From assembly GCA_023246445.1 (NCBI GenBank), contig JAHFIJ010000005.1:1-49009 (forward strand): a stretch of DNA of 49,009 nt. The letters run 5' to 3'. The notes under the pieces were generated by a model, which saw only the letters and a list, made by a program, of their open reading frames with translations, was not told where the DNA came from and ran no database searches. The translations under genes were made by a program, and so were the position numbers. This stretch comes from Candidatus Woesearchaeota archaeon. GTDB lineage: Archaea; Nanobdellota; Nanobdellia; SCGC-AAA011-G17; JACQNH01. Every line of letters begins with the position of its first letter. Positions within the stretch are counted from its first letter, which is position 1. Below are positions 9,028-19,657 of the stretch, piece by piece.

Positions 9028-10272
9028 CTATTCTGGTTGAAAATTTCTAATAGCTTTAGCCAAAATTTGATAACCAACTATCGTTCCTTCTGCTTTAACT
9101 ATACTTCCATGATTATGAGTCACATTGAAAGCGTCCATCCCTGGTGCATCATTAACCTCTAGAAAATGGAAATTACTTTTTCGATTCATTATCCAATCTT
9201 GTCCAAGGTAAGATGATCCATACTTTGACAATAATGTTCCGACTTTCTTTGCCAAACCTACCAATTTTGTAGGCAATTCAGGATGATTTGGATTTATCCC
9301 ATGTTCTTCAATAATTGTCCTTTCATAATCAGTTATCTCTCTTGAATCAGAAGTTAATGTAATAGGTATTTGAGTGGAACCCGCTACATGATTTGATACA
9401 ATTTGTTTCCATCCTAGATACATAGGGCTTTCTGGAGCAGTTGTCCAATTTAGCATTCTACCTGGAATTCCTCTTCCATACTCCTCATTCATTCTTGATT
9501 CATCAGATTTTTTGTTTGATGAATAATTTAATACTGCAACTAGGATTTGATCTTTAAAAGTTAATATTCTAAAATGAGTATAATGGTCGCTTGGACTATC
9601 TATGAATTCACTAACATGATAATCTTCAGAATCAGGTAGAGTATTATCATACATTTCTAATGAACCTCCTAGGCTCACTCTTACCCCTTTCCTATAAAAT
9701 TTTCTGTCAAAATAATTTACTAATTGCTCTAATCTTTCTACAAAGAAAATATTTTCTCCCCTACTCCACCCATTAACTTTTAGAACAACTGGAACAGGTT
9801 TTTCTCCTTCTAAATATTCCCTTACGCTTTGTGTTTGGGGAACAGGAATTCCTTGCTGAGCCAAGTATTCAGCAGTTTGGACTTTATTCATAGAACTTAA
9901 GAAGTCTCTTATACCATGAGAATATGGAAGTTTTCCATTATCTCGTATGATTTTACAAATTGCTTGCACTTTCCTTTCGGGGGCTTCACGATCTACACCA
10001 AATTCAGTTCCTAATTGCCGATAGAGTAAATTAAAATTATGCCATACAAATTCTGCTGCAGCAACCTGAGATGCTATGCCTTCCAAACCTCTACTATGAT
10101 CTGCTTCTTCAATGATAATGCCCTCATTCTCTAGAGCATCTCTAAAAACCCTATCAATTTTGATTAATTCTTGTATAGAAGCTGCCAAAAAATATTCGGT
10201 CATGTCTCCAGCTGCAGCTACTCCATCCATTACTTTATCAGGATTGTATGTTAATAATACACGATTTACCAT
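9028..10272 (-). CDS. ATP-grasp-like protein
   Basis: 414 aa; VPVVLKVNGWSRGENIFFVE, QDWIMNRKSNFHFLEVNDAPGMDAFN. Confidence 0.6.
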   Translation of the reverse strand: MVNRVLLTYNPDKVMDGVAAAGDMTEYFLAASIQELIKIDRVFRDALENEGIIIEEADHSRGLEGIASQVAAAEFVWHNFNLLYRQLGTEFGVDREAPERKVQAICKIIRDNGKLPYSHGIRDFLSSMNKVQTAEYLAQQGIPVPQTQSVREYLEGEKPVPVVLKVNGWSRGENIFFVERLEQLVNYFDRKFYRKGVRVSLGGSLEMYDNTLPDSEDYHVSEFIDSPSDHYTHFRILTFKDQILVAVLNYSSNKKSDESRMNEEYGRGIPGRMLNWTTAPESPMYLGWKQIVSNHVAGSTQIPITLTSDSREITDYERTIIEEHGINPNHPELPTKLVGLAKKVGTLLSKYGSSYLGQDWIMNRKSNFHFLEVNDAPGMDAFNVTHNHGSIVKAEGTIVGYQILAKAIRNFQPE

Positions 10273-10459
10273 TGTTAGTATTCCTCGTTATATAAGAGTA
10301 AAAAGTAGTATTTAAAACTTTCTATTTATTACTATTATAAAGATACAACATATATGGTATGGTAGTTAAAAACTAATTTCTTTTTAGTTAATAACACTTG
10401 AAGATGTAATAATACACTAGATTAACAACCTTTAAAAACAATACTTCTAAATTTTACAG

Positions 10460-11755
10460 ATGAAATCATGGAGTAGAAAAAAACATGTATTGGCTTTAGC
10501 ATATCCTAACACAGAATACTGCGGAGTTTATTCTCTAGGCTTAAGAATAATATCAAACATAGTTAATTCAAATGAAAAATGGTTTTCTACATTGCATTAT
10601 ACAGACAAAAACAACTTAAAAGCAGAAAATTTCATTGGTTTCTCTTTCCAATACGAGCCAGATTACTTAAATTTTTTTAATATGCTAAAACAAAATAATA
10701 TCCCCCTGGAAAAAGGACCTCGTCAGCAAATAATCTTCGCAGGAGGCCCTTGCATTAATCAAAATCCATTCACATTGCAAAAATACTTGGACTTTATGGT
10801 ATTAGGAGATTCAGAAATTGTAATGCCAAAAATTTTAGAAGCTTATGAAAATACAGAAACTAAAGAAGAATTTTTAAATGAAATTTCAAAAATAATTGGA
10901 GTTTTCATTCCGGATATAAACAAACCAACTTATGCTGTTCTAAACAATTTGGATGATTCTCCTTATCCAATAAAACAGGAATATCCTAAAAATTTAGATA
11001 AAAGTTTTGTTTTCGGAAAAGCCTTGCTATTGGAAACAGAAAGAGGCTGTCCCTACAAATGTAAATTCTGTGTTATCCCTACAACATACCCAAAAATAAG
11101 ATACAGGTCTTACGAAAATATAATAAGAATAATTGACGAAGGAATAAAAATGAATAAAGCAGATAAAGTTGCCATCTACGCAGCTTCTTTCACGCATCCC
11201 AAAAGAGCAGAATTCTTAAACTACATGCTAAAAAAAGGGATTAAATTTATTGTCCCCTCTACAAAAGTTGAATTCTTAAACGAGGAAATAATGAAATTAA
11301 TAAAAGAAAATGGCCAGACTTCTTTAACGATAGCCCCCGAAGCAGACGAAATAACAAGAAGAACAGTTAATAAATTCACAACAGACAATAGATTTTTTGA
11401 ATTTGCAGAACTAGCCAGGAAATTAAACTTTAAAAAAATAAAAATGTATTTGCTATATGGAATTCCAAACCAGGAATTAAAAGACTTGGAAAAAACCATA
11501 GATTTCATAAAAAAAATGAAAGATATTTTCCCCAATATATATCCTTCCATAAATCCTGTGGTCCCAAAGCCTAAAACACAGTTTGATGGTCTGCCATTTA
11601 ATAAGAAAATTTTAAAGCAGCAGGCTAAATTTTTAAAACATGAATTAAATAAATTAAATATAGATTATAAATTAGAATCTATACACACAGCTTACAATGA
11701 ATATCTACTAGCCAATTCAAAAGATTTAACTCCGGATTTTTTTAGAAATAATTAA
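10460..11755 (+). CDS. B12-binding-like radical SAM protein
   Basis: ERGCPYKCKFCVIPTTYP (CxxxCxxC) preceded by a cobalamin-binding-like N-terminal domain. Confidence 0.8.
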   Translation: MKSWSRKKHVLALAYPNTEYCGVYSLGLRIISNIVNSNEKWFSTLHYTDKNNLKAENFIGFSFQYEPDYLNFFNMLKQNNIPLEKGPRQQIIFAGGPCINQNPFTLQKYLDFMVLGDSEIVMPKILEAYENTETKEEFLNEISKIIGVFIPDINKPTYAVLNNLDDSPYPIKQEYPKNLDKSFVFGKALLLETERGCPYKCKFCVIPTTYPKIRYRSYENIIRIIDEGIKMNKADKVAIYAASFTHPKRAEFLNYMLKKGIKFIVPSTKVEFLNEEIMKLIKENGQTSLTIAPEADEITRRTVNKFTTDNRFFEFAELARKLNFKKIKMYLLYGIPNQELKDLEKTIDFIKKMKDIFPNIYPSINPVVPKPKTQFDGLPFNKKILKQQAKFLKHELNKLNIDYKLESIHTAYNEYLLANSKDLTPDFFRNN

Positions 11756-12296
11756 ATTTCTTCAAACTCAAATAACCAATTAAATATCCGATTAATCCGC
11801 CAAATAAAACATCGCTTAAATAATGGAATCCTGTATAAATCCTTGCAAATCCTATTAGTATAGAAATTGCAATCCATAAATATCCCAGCTTCTTATTAAA
11901 ATAAAAAACAAAAGGCAATAACGAAAAAGCAGCAGCAGTATGCCAGCTTGGAAAACTAGTATTAAAAGAAGCAAAAGAATAATCAAATATATTTAATTTA
12001 GAATTTAAAATAACTTCAAAGGGTCTTGGTCTATTAATGAAATATTTTAAAATAGTTACTACAAAACCTGTTAAGAAAAATCCAATAACTGCATTTATAA
12101 TCTTCTTCTTATCCTTAAAATACAATATAATAACGCTAAAAATTAATAAAATATACTCTTTTAAAATCAATAATGTATAATAAACAAATGAGCTAAGAAA
12201 TCCAGATCTTATACTAAACATGAAACTGCTAAAACTCTTATCTACAAACAGGCTTATTATCCCAAACATTATTAATAAAATCAGGTAAATCATCAA
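11742..12296 (-). CDS. PAP2-superfamily membrane phosphatase
   Basis: KYFINRPRP, SFPSWHTAAAFS, RIYTGFHYLSDVLFG: the three PAP2 motifs. Confidence 0.85.
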   Translation of the reverse strand: MMIYLILLIMFGIISLFVDKSFSSFMFSIRSGFLSSFVYYTLLILKEYILLIFSVIILYFKDKKKIINAVIGFFLTGFVVTILKYFINRPRPFEVILNSKLNIFDYSFASFNTSFPSWHTAAAFSLLPFVFYFNKKLGYLWIAISILIGFARIYTGFHYLSDVLFGGLIGYLIGYLSLKKFNYF

Positions 12297-12354
12297 AATA
12301 GCTTAAAATAAGGATATAAAAATATTTTTATAGTTTAATTTCATCAAAAACACC

Positions 12355-13395
12355 ATGATAAGCAACATTTTAACAACTTTAAGATTAATCCTGTCACCTA
12401 TTATATTATACCTGTTAATAAAATCCCAGTTTAAATTAGCCTTAATTTTAACAATAATTGCAGCTATAACTGACCTTTTAGATGGTTATTTGGCAAGAAA
12501 ATTAAAAAAAACAACAGCCTTAGGAAAATTTTTAGACCCTTTAGCAGATAAAGTCCTGACAGTTTTTGTATTACTTGCCTTGCTCTTAATAAATAAAATT
12601 ACTTTATTGGAATTATTAATATTAAGTTTTAGGGAAATAGTAATTGCACTTTTTACTTTAATAGCCTTAATAGATAAAAACAAAAGAATGAAAGAGTGGA
12701 CAAGGAACAATCTTGGAAAATTCGCAACAGTAGCGCAATATACATTCATTTTGATTATCTTGTTAAACATAAGCATTCTAAGAAATATTTTTCTTTTAAT
12801 CACCGCAGTATTATCCATTGCTTCAACTATAAGCTACTTAAGAATATACAAGCATCATTTAAAAACCTTAAAATCAACAACAATAGAATTATTAAAATTT
12901 ATTTTAGTTTTATTATTGGGAATTTTTTATGAAATCTTTTACATAATTTTTACGCCTTTAACAATTTATCCAACGTTTATAATTTCAAATATTTTCTTCG
13001 ACGCAGCTTTAATAGAAAACGCTTTGATTATAGATTCAACAATATTCAAATTTATTCCCGCCTGTATCGCAGCCTCAGCATATCTATTATTAGCAATCTT
13101 AATACTAACAACTAAAGGAATTAATTTCGGGAAATGTTTAAAGCTGTTTATCATAGGCTCATTATTAATATTATCCGCAAATATATTAAGATTGGAATTC
13201 TTGATTTTTTTATATAGAAATTTCTCAATAGAATTGTTTAACACCATTCATTTATTTATATGGAAAGTCTTATCTTCCATCTATGTTGTCTTAGTATGGC
13301 TATTCATAACAAAATATTTTAAAATAAAAGAAATACCAATATATTCCACTTTAAAAGAGTTTTATAATTTATCACTATTCAAAAAAAGGCGTTAA
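12355..13395 (+). CDS. CDP-alcohol phosphatidyltransferase fused to archaeosortase-like domain
   Basis: N-terminal DGYLARKLKKTTALGKFLDPLAD (DGx2ARx8Gx3Dx3D); C-terminal PACIAASAYLLL, NILRLEFL, HLFIWK giving Cys-Arg-His order of exosortase/archaeosortase. Confidence 0.75.
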   Translation: MISNILTTLRLILSPIILYLLIKSQFKLALILTIIAAITDLLDGYLARKLKKTTALGKFLDPLADKVLTVFVLLALLLINKITLLELLILSFREIVIALFTLIALIDKNKRMKEWTRNNLGKFATVAQYTFILIILLNISILRNIFLLITAVLSIASTISYLRIYKHHLKTLKSTTIELLKFILVLLLGIFYEIFYIIFTPLTIYPTFIISNIFFDAALIENALIIDSTIFKFIPACIAASAYLLLAILILTTKGINFGKCLKLFIIGSLLILSANILRLEFLIFLYRNFSIELFNTIHLFIWKVLSSIYVVLVWLFITKYFKIKEIPIYSTLKEFYNLSLFKKRR

Positions 13396-14060
13396 ACTAA
13401 ATCTCTTTCTAATATTCTTTCATACCGACCCTTTTGATAACTATAACCAAGCGCACTAAAAAACCCCATCCATCCTCTACTCCCGGATTCCCTTCTTAAA
13501 GTATCAAAAGCAATAATAAAACTTCTTGCAACCAGAAATCTCTTTTCTCTGCCGGCTCCTTCATATATTTCACCGTTAACATATTTTTTACCAAAGTTTA
13601 ATGCTTCTTCTAAATAGCTGACACCTTCCCCATTCTTACCAGTTTTCAATAAAGCGATTCCCATCCCGCTTAATGCAGGAACATTATGTCTCCATAAACC
13701 AAGTGATTCTTTAAAACAGTTTTTAGCAGGTTCATAAGCCTCCATTTCATGAAATATCCACCCTAAACAAGCCAAATCATCTATGCAATACCATCTCTGC
13801 CTACGAAGTTCATCAAGTTTAATTCTTTTTATTTTCAGCAAAGATTCAAATAAAGATTTAGCACTTCCAAGCCTGCCCCCATGTTCATCGGGATTCAAAA
13901 CAGCAGTCTTAAAATAAAAAAATCCAAGCGCCCACAAAGCCATTGAATTATCTTTTTCCTTCCGTAAAATTAGCTCATACTTCTTAATAGCAGATTCATA
14001 GTCCCCACTATCAACACTCTTAGCAGCTTCATGAAATAACATATCTATATCTTCTACCAT
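13392..14060 (-). CDS. TPR-repeat protein
   Basis: Repeated helical A/G/A/F pattern, e.g. DYESAIKKYELILRKEKDNSMALWALGFFYF and NVPALSGMGIALLKTGKNGEGVSYLEEAL. Confidence 0.65.
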   Translation of the reverse strand: MVEDIDMLFHEAAKSVDSGDYESAIKKYELILRKEKDNSMALWALGFFYFKTAVLNPDEHGGRLGSAKSLFESLLKIKRIKLDELRRQRWYCIDDLACLGWIFHEMEAYEPAKNCFKESLGLWRHNVPALSGMGIALLKTGKNGEGVSYLEEALNFGKKYVNGEIYEGAGREKRFLVARSFIIAFDTLRRESGSRGWMGFFSALGYSYQKGRYERILERDLV

Positions 14061-14095
14061 AAAATTTCAAAAATAGATTTGTTTTATATTTAAAA

Positions 14096-14686
14096 CTAAT
14101 GCACTAGGGATTTTTTCTTTTTATACTTCCTGTAAAACCACCATATTATTAACAATAAAACCACTACAACCAAAGTCCATAAATCAAATCTATCCAAATA
14201 ATCCATAAATCTCTGACCAAAATACATTACAAATCCAGCTACTATAAAAAATCTTAAGCCTCTGCTTATAAAACTCATTAAAACAAAATTCCAGAATTTA
14301 ATATAAAAAACGCCTCCTGCAATTGTAAACACTTTATAGGGTATTGGTGTAAATCCTGCAATAAAAATAGCCCAGCTTTCATATCTGTTGAATAAGTCAT
14401 GCACTTTCCTAATCTTCTCTTCTGAAACAAATCTTTTCAAAACTGCCTCTTTTCCCGTATAACCGATTAAATAGCCAAACATCCCCCCTGTAACGCTTCC
14501 AATAGCGCAGACTAATGCAAAAAACCACCACTTGCTTGGTTCAGCAAAAACTAAAACAGCCAATAATAAATCAGGCGGAATAGGAAAAAAAGAGCTTTCA
14601 ATAAATGCCAGTATAAATAACCCAATCCATCCTAATGGGCTAAAAACTCTTTCTGTCCATGTAACTAAATTACTTAACATCATCAA
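14096..14686 (-). CDS. DedA/VTT-family membrane protein
   Basis: FIESSFFPIPPDLLLAVLVF, GSVTGGMFGYLIGY, GFTPIPYKVFTIAGG. Confidence 0.85.
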   Translation of the reverse strand: MMMLSNLVTWTERVFSPLGWIGLFILAFIESSFFPIPPDLLLAVLVFAEPSKWWFFALVCAIGSVTGGMFGYLIGYTGKEAVLKRFVSEEKIRKVHDLFNRYESWAIFIAGFTPIPYKVFTIAGGVFYIKFWNFVLMSFISRGLRFFIVAGFVMYFGQRFMDYLDRFDLWTLVVVVLLLIIWWFYRKYKKKKSLVH

Positions 14687-15557
14687 CCTCTCTTAATACT
14701 AATAAATCATCTCCAGTTAATTTTAACCCCTTCTTTATCTTATCTTCAACTATAGCTGCCTTTTTATTTATTATATCTCTCTCTTTCTTAAGCTTTAACT
14801 CTTTCTTTCTGACTTTCACTCCTTCTACAGATCTGATTATATTATCTAATTCTCTTCTTTTATTATTAAACAATCCCAAATTAGCAGTAAAATTCGTTTT
14901 ATGTTTTTTATATTCATTAAAAAAGCTTCTCTCACTTTTCCTTAAATCATTAATCCTTTTTATAATTGAAAAAAACTTATCATATTCATTTTTATTTTTA
15001 TCTCTCATATCCAAAAATTTATTATGCACCTCATCAGCCTTTAATCTTGAATCCTCAATCTGTTTGCTCAATAATTGTATTTCAGAATAAATTTCGAATA
15101 ATTCCCTATTGCCTTCATATTCCCTCTTTAAATCCTTTATTTTCAGCATAACCTTTTGTTCTTTATCAAAGCTATATCCCTCAGTTTCAATTTTTAATTC
15201 AAAATCTTTAATATTATTTAAAATACTATTAGGATTAACTAAATCTCTGCTGCCGCCAAATTTTTTATACTTCTGTCTTAATTCTTTTATTTGTAATATT
15301 AATTTCTTAACCTCTTGATTACATTTGTTCCTTTCATTCCTTAATTCAAAGAAATTCAAATTGCTTTTATCATTTTCAGACTTTAAATTCTTAACTTCTT
15401 CGTTTAATTTTTTGATTTCTGTCTGCACTTCTTTTAATTTTTTGAATTCTATTTCTTTTAATTTCTCAGAATTATTTATATGTCCATTTAATTCATTCAA
15501 CTCTCTTCTTATCCTTTTTTCTTCATTAAATAACAGACTATTTTCTTTTTTATACAT
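14670..15557 (-). CDS. Coiled-coil protein
   Basis: 295 aa, almost entirely charged heptad-rich helix. Confidence 0.6.
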   Translation of the reverse strand: MYKKENSLLFNEEKRIRRELNELNGHINNSEKLKEIEFKKLKEVQTEIKKLNEEVKNLKSENDKSNLNFFELRNERNKCNQEVKKLILQIKELRQKYKKFGGSRDLVNPNSILNNIKDFELKIETEGYSFDKEQKVMLKIKDLKREYEGNRELFEIYSEIQLLSKQIEDSRLKADEVHNKFLDMRDKNKNEYDKFFSIIKRINDLRKSERSFFNEYKKHKTNFTANLGLFNNKRRELDNIIRSVEGVKVRKKELKLKKERDIINKKAAIVEDKIKKGLKLTGDDLLVLREVDDVK

Positions 15558-15645
15558 AAATTAGAAATGCTTTATTCAATTTTTAAGCATTGTGGTAACT
15601 AAAAAACAATTTCCTAAATAATTAAACTATGTTCAAAATGTTTGT

Positions 15646-15972
15646 TTAAGCCCCCGGAGGTAACTTTGTTATCCCTCTTGTATACTCACCACCTTCTTTA
15701 AATTCATATTCTGAAGAAGGACTAATTACCTTAATATCGTGATAGTCTTTTCCCAAACCGAAAAAAATATGATCGAAAACTACAGGATCATTTTTCAAAC
15801 GATTAAATATTGCAGCAGCTTCTCCAAACTTTTCTGAAGTTCTACTAACCCAGCTGGCTTTTAAAAATTCTGGATAAAGTTCATCTAATAGAATAGCCAA
15901 CAACATTTTATCTCTAGTAAAAAACTCTTTCTCAGCCTTTTGCAATTTCTCAATCAAATCAGATATTTTCAT
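15646..15972 (-). CDS. Hypothetical protein
   Basis: 108-aa ORF between coiled-coil gene and rpl12. Confidence 0.4.
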   Translation of the reverse strand: MKISDLIEKLQKAEKEFFTRDKMLLAILLDELYPEFLKASWVSRTSEKFGEAAAIFNRLKNDPVVFDHIFFGLGKDYHDIKVISPSSEYEFKEGGEYTRGITKLPPGA

Positions 15973-15987
15973 ATTAAAAAAACAAAA

Positions 15988-16296
15988 TTATCCAAACAAA
16001 GAGGATAATCCTGCACTTGCTTTTTCTTCCTCAACCTTTTTATCAGCTTCACTAGGTCCTTCCTTAGCTTTTGGTTTTTCTCCAGCCTGAACACTAGGAG
16101 CAGTCTGAACAACCTGAGCCATAGAAGCTTGTTTTATAACCTCATCAATATTAACATCATGTAAAGCAGCAACTAAAGCCTTTACTCTTCCATCATCAGC
16201 TTTAACACCTGCACTTTCTACAATTCTTTTTAAATTGGATTCATTAATTTCTTTTCCAGCCTTGTGAAGCAATAATGCACTGTATAAATATATCAT
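15988..16296 (-). CDS. rpl12: Ribosomal protein P1/L12 (archaeal)
   Basis: [30 protein letters not shown]; ends SSLFG. Confidence 0.95.
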   Translation of the reverse strand: MIYLYSALLLHKAGKEINESNLKRIVESAGVKADDGRVKALVAALHDVNIDEVIKQASMAQVVQTAPSVQAGEKPKAKEGPSEADKKVEEEKASAGLSSLFG

Positions 16297-16316
16297 TTTA
16301 TTTTTCCTCCATAAGA

Positions 16317-17648
16317 TTATGATTTTTTACTTTGACTCTTGATTTTTATATCTGTTACCTTCCTCAAAAAATCAGCTGCAACCCGTGAATCTCTTTCGAA
16401 ATTAACTGTAGCCTGATTTTGAGCCTCTCTTAATTTTGAAGGCTTGCTTGTAACTTCAAAAGCCTTTGAATTAGTATTTAAAGTTTTCCCCCCAATAATG
16501 TTTGTAACTGTCTGATTAACCAAATTCATACCAGCTATCTTACCGATATCTACAGCCTTCTTAGCCTCTTCTTCTATAACTCTCTCCACATCGCCAACTA
16601 CTGTCTCAGACCCACTTTTAATCTCTTCTTTAAACTCTCTAACTGGCTTCTGATAAATCTCAGCCTTTTTATCAGCTTCAGGTTTAACCTTTTGGATTTC
16701 ATGTTCTATCTTGTCTTCAATTTTAACCTCGGGCTCTTCTATCTTTTCTTTTATCTCGATTTTAGGTTCAGCCTCTTCATGTTTAACTTCAGCTTCTATT
16801 TTCTCTTCTTTCTTATCTTCTTTCCTAACATCTTCAGGTTTAGCTTTTATTTTAGCATCTTCTAAATTACTTTCAATCTTTAATCCTTTTCCTAAATCAT
16901 CTGCATTCCTATAACCTTTTATAATCATTAACTCTACAGTCTCTTTAGTTGCATATCCAATCTCAACTCCAAACAATAATACTTCTCTGGCTATACTAAT
17001 TAAAGAACTAATTATCTCTTCCTCATTTACATTTAAAACATCTCTGCTTAAAATTTCACCATCGCTATAAGTTAAAGTTAATCTTAATCCAACTTCCATA
17101 GGCTCAACACCAAACTTAGTTAATAAATCAGAATTTACAGCATTAATTATTTCCCCCTTCTTAACTAATAATTTATCCTCCTTAATTACTATTTTTCCGG
17201 CTTCAACACCTGTTTTCAATCCAACTCTTCCTAATTCCCCGATCATTGGCCCAGCCATAAAATTAGTCAAACCCACCTTAATCTCTATATCATTAGGTGC
17301 AATTTGTCCGGCCTTAGCCTTAGTATATGCAATATTCTTTTTCAAAACTTTAAAAATTTTAAATGCATCTTCATTTGTAAATAATAATGCAGCTTTTCCC
17401 TGAATATTTTCTATCATCTTATCAATATTTGGCTTTCCAATTTCTTTCAATGCCAATTTAATTAAATTCTTTCTCGCCATTTTTAATTCAGCAATTCCTT
17501 TTAATCCTGATTTTATTTTCAACAATTGAAAAGCAGGTAATCCACTCATATCTACTATTCCAATTAATTTATATCTGGAAGCTAAATCCTTGATTACCTG
17601 AACTTCTTTTTTCTTCCATTCCGCAGCTCTGGTTTCTGGCTTATCCAT
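16317..17648 (-). CDS. rplP0: Ribosomal protein L10/P0 with extended charged C-terminal tail
   Basis: N-terminus [42 protein letters not shown]; upstream of rpl12; about 180-residue Glu/Lys-rich extension. Confidence 0.92.
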   Translation of the reverse strand: MDKPETRAAEWKKKEVQVIKDLASRYKLIGIVDMSGLPAFQLLKIKSGLKGIAELKMARKNLIKLALKEIGKPNIDKMIENIQGKAALLFTNEDAFKIFKVLKKNIAYTKAKAGQIAPNDIEIKVGLTNFMAGPMIGELGRVGLKTGVEAGKIVIKEDKLLVKKGEIINAVNSDLLTKFGVEPMEVGLRLTLTYSDGEILSRDVLNVNEEEIISSLISIAREVLLFGVEIGYATKETVELMIIKGYRNADDLGKGLKIESNLEDAKIKAKPEDVRKEDKKEEKIEAEVKHEEAEPKIEIKEKIEEPEVKIEDKIEHEIQKVKPEADKKAEIYQKPVREFKEEIKSGSETVVGDVERVIEEEAKKAVDIGKIAGMNLVNQTVTNIIGGKTLNTNSKAFEVTSKPSKLREAQNQATVNFERDSRVAADFLRKVTDIKIKSQSKKS

Positions 17649-18363
17649 TCTTTACCTCAGCCTTAGGTTTTTTCTCTTTAGGCTTTTCCAATAAAGGCTT
17701 TTTTTCAATGATTTTGAAGCCACTGCCAATTTTATAAACCGGTCCCATTGTTAATTTCAATAAAACACTTCTGATATTATTTTTTCCTTCAGGTAATAAG
17801 CTTAAGACATAATCATAAATCTCTTTTACATTTTCAATTAAATTTTCATCCTTCATATCTTCCTTGCCAACACAAACTCTTATAGCTGATTCACTTTTAG
17901 TTTGAATCTTTTTTAAAAATTGCAATTTATTTTTCAAAGCTTCTAAATCTGCATTTGGTAAAAAAATACAGCCTGCAGCAGGATTTGGCATTTTTCCCCT
18001 CGAGCCTAAAAACCTGCCTAATTTACTTGCTATTAAGGGCATTAAATCTGCCTGAGCTACAAAATAATCATATTCTTTTGCTAATTTTTTTATTTCTTTT
18101 TTATCCCCCATTAAACTTAACTGGCTTTTGCTTATTACTCTATCAAATATTTTCTCAATCTTAGCTCTTAGAGATTCATCAGAAAAGCAGCAGATCTTAA
18201 TCTTCTTAAAATTATGTTTTAAGGGATGATATGCAGATATAGGGGTTTTCTTAATATCCATATTCCTAAGATTAATTACTAAATCAATGCTCTGATTAAA
18301 ATTCCTTTTGGGGCCTCTAGCCTTTACTTCTTCTATTGCCTTCTTGATATCATTAATTTCCAT
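17641..18363 (-). CDS. rpl1: Ribosomal protein L1
   Basis: NFNQSIDLVINLRNMDIKK, LGRFLGSRGKMPNP, SVLLKLTMGPVYKI. Confidence 0.95.
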   Translation of the reverse strand: MEINDIKKAIEEVKARGPKRNFNQSIDLVINLRNMDIKKTPISAYHPLKHNFKKIKICCFSDESLRAKIEKIFDRVISKSQLSLMGDKKEIKKLAKEYDYFVAQADLMPLIASKLGRFLGSRGKMPNPAAGCIFLPNADLEALKNKLQFLKKIQTKSESAIRVCVGKEDMKDENLIENVKEIYDYVLSLLPEGKNNIRSVLLKLTMGPVYKIGSGFKIIEKKPLLEKPKEKKPKAEVKNG

Positions 18364-18484
18364 TCAGCCCTCCTACATCAGTAGTTTAACGGGTAATTTT
18401 TACCTTTTTTAGCCATTTAAATAACTTTCGTTAGGGTTTACTAAATCAATAACATTTTTATATTAATCCAATGTTTAATAATGC

Positions 18485-19657
18485 ATGGTAAAAAGAGGTA
18501 TTTTATTCGCTATGATTATTGCATTAACTATAATCTCAATTAATTCAAACGCTCAAAATCTATTCTTTACAGGCGTTGTCCTAAATCCTAAAGTTATTAC
18601 TGTCAATCAAGCAATAAACCTTACAATAGAGGCAGATAAATCCTTTAAATTCTTTGAAAAAGCTTTTCTATGTGGTGGGACAGGAAAAAAAGAAATTTCA
18701 TTAAATGGTAAAAGATTTTCAAGGGCAGTAATTCAAAATAATACTTGTATAAGAAATTGTCAGCAAGAACAATGGTATGAAGGTTCAATAAACTCTACTT
18801 TCAAATTCCCCTTAGATACTCAAGATGGAACATATTCAATAAATGTTTATGGCTGTAGAATAATAACTAGCGCATGGAACTGCACATGGTTTTCAGGCAT
18901 AGTCCAATACGCAAGTGATATTATTCCTCCTGAAATTTTAACATTAACTCCGGATAATAATGCAGTTGTTACAAATGGAAAAAATCTAAAATTATCCATG
19001 ACATTTAATGATCAGGGTGCTGGCATAGACCCAAACAAAGTTTTATTTATATTAACAGGAAAAAACACAGTTCAGGAATCCAGCATCAAACCTTCATCAG
19101 TTACTGCAACATCTGCAACAGCAACTTTAACAGAGGGATTATTGAAAGGTCATTATTCACTAACCGGAATTATAGTTGACAAATCAGGGAATAAGGCAAC
19201 AAAGACAAATATAATTGACGTAGGCATAGCAAAAGAAACTACCTTAATTATAAAAGACCTAATCCCTGATAATGGCGCAGCATCCTCATCACCAAAAGCA
19301 TTATGGTCCATTAAAACTCTAGTCCATGGCCTGCAGGAAATTGAATTAGGTAAATTAACAAACAATGTTTTCACAGACATTAGTAGTGGTGAAGGCATAT
19401 TATTATTTGATTCTGTTGGAAACACAAATTGGGATGCGCAGAAAATTATAATTAAAACAGAGCGTGGAACATTTGATATCTTCCTTCCATCAGATTCAAA
19501 TATTGGATGCGGTCAGGGTAATCAGGGCAGGGTTAAATATTATATTGCAGCAGATGGCTCAAGCTATTATGCAGATTCTCTGAATAATGGATGTGGCTCA
19601 TTATCAGAACCTGAAGCAGCCTTAATACCATCTCACTTAGCAAGGGGTTCATCATGA
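18485..19657 (+). CDS. Secreted Ig-like-domain protein
   Basis: Signal peptide; PPEILTLTPDNNAVVTNGKNLKLSMTFNDQGAGIDPNKV. Confidence 0.5.
   Translation: MVKRGILFAMIIALTIISINSNAQNLFFTGVVLNPKVITVNQAINLTIEADKSFKFFEKAFLCGGTGKKEISLNGKRFSRAVIQNNTCIRNCQQEQWYEGSINSTFKFPLDTQDGTYSINVYGCRIITSAWNCTWFSGIVQYASDIIPPEILTLTPDNNAVVTNGKNLKLSMTFNDQGAGIDPNKVLFILTGKNTVQESSIKPSSVTATSATATLTEGLLKGHYSLTGIIVDKSGNKATKTNIIDVGIAKETTLIIKDLIPDNGAASSSPKALWSIKTLVHGLQEIELGKLTNNVFTDISSGEGILLFDSVGNTNWDAQKIIIKTERGTFDIFLPSDSNIGCGQGNQGRVKYYIAADGSSYYADSLNNGCGSLSEPEAALIPSHLARGSS

Noticed and set aside
12696-12932. 78-aa ORF inside the transferase-archaeosortase gene, considered as evidence of a frameshift between domains
   Set aside because: The 346-codon frame is continuous through the region with conserved motifs on both sides; no disruption seen.
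15109-15564. Plus-strand ORFs antisense to the coiled-coil gene
   Set aside because: Phe/Leu/Ser-rich reverse complements of Lys/Glu-rich coding sequence.
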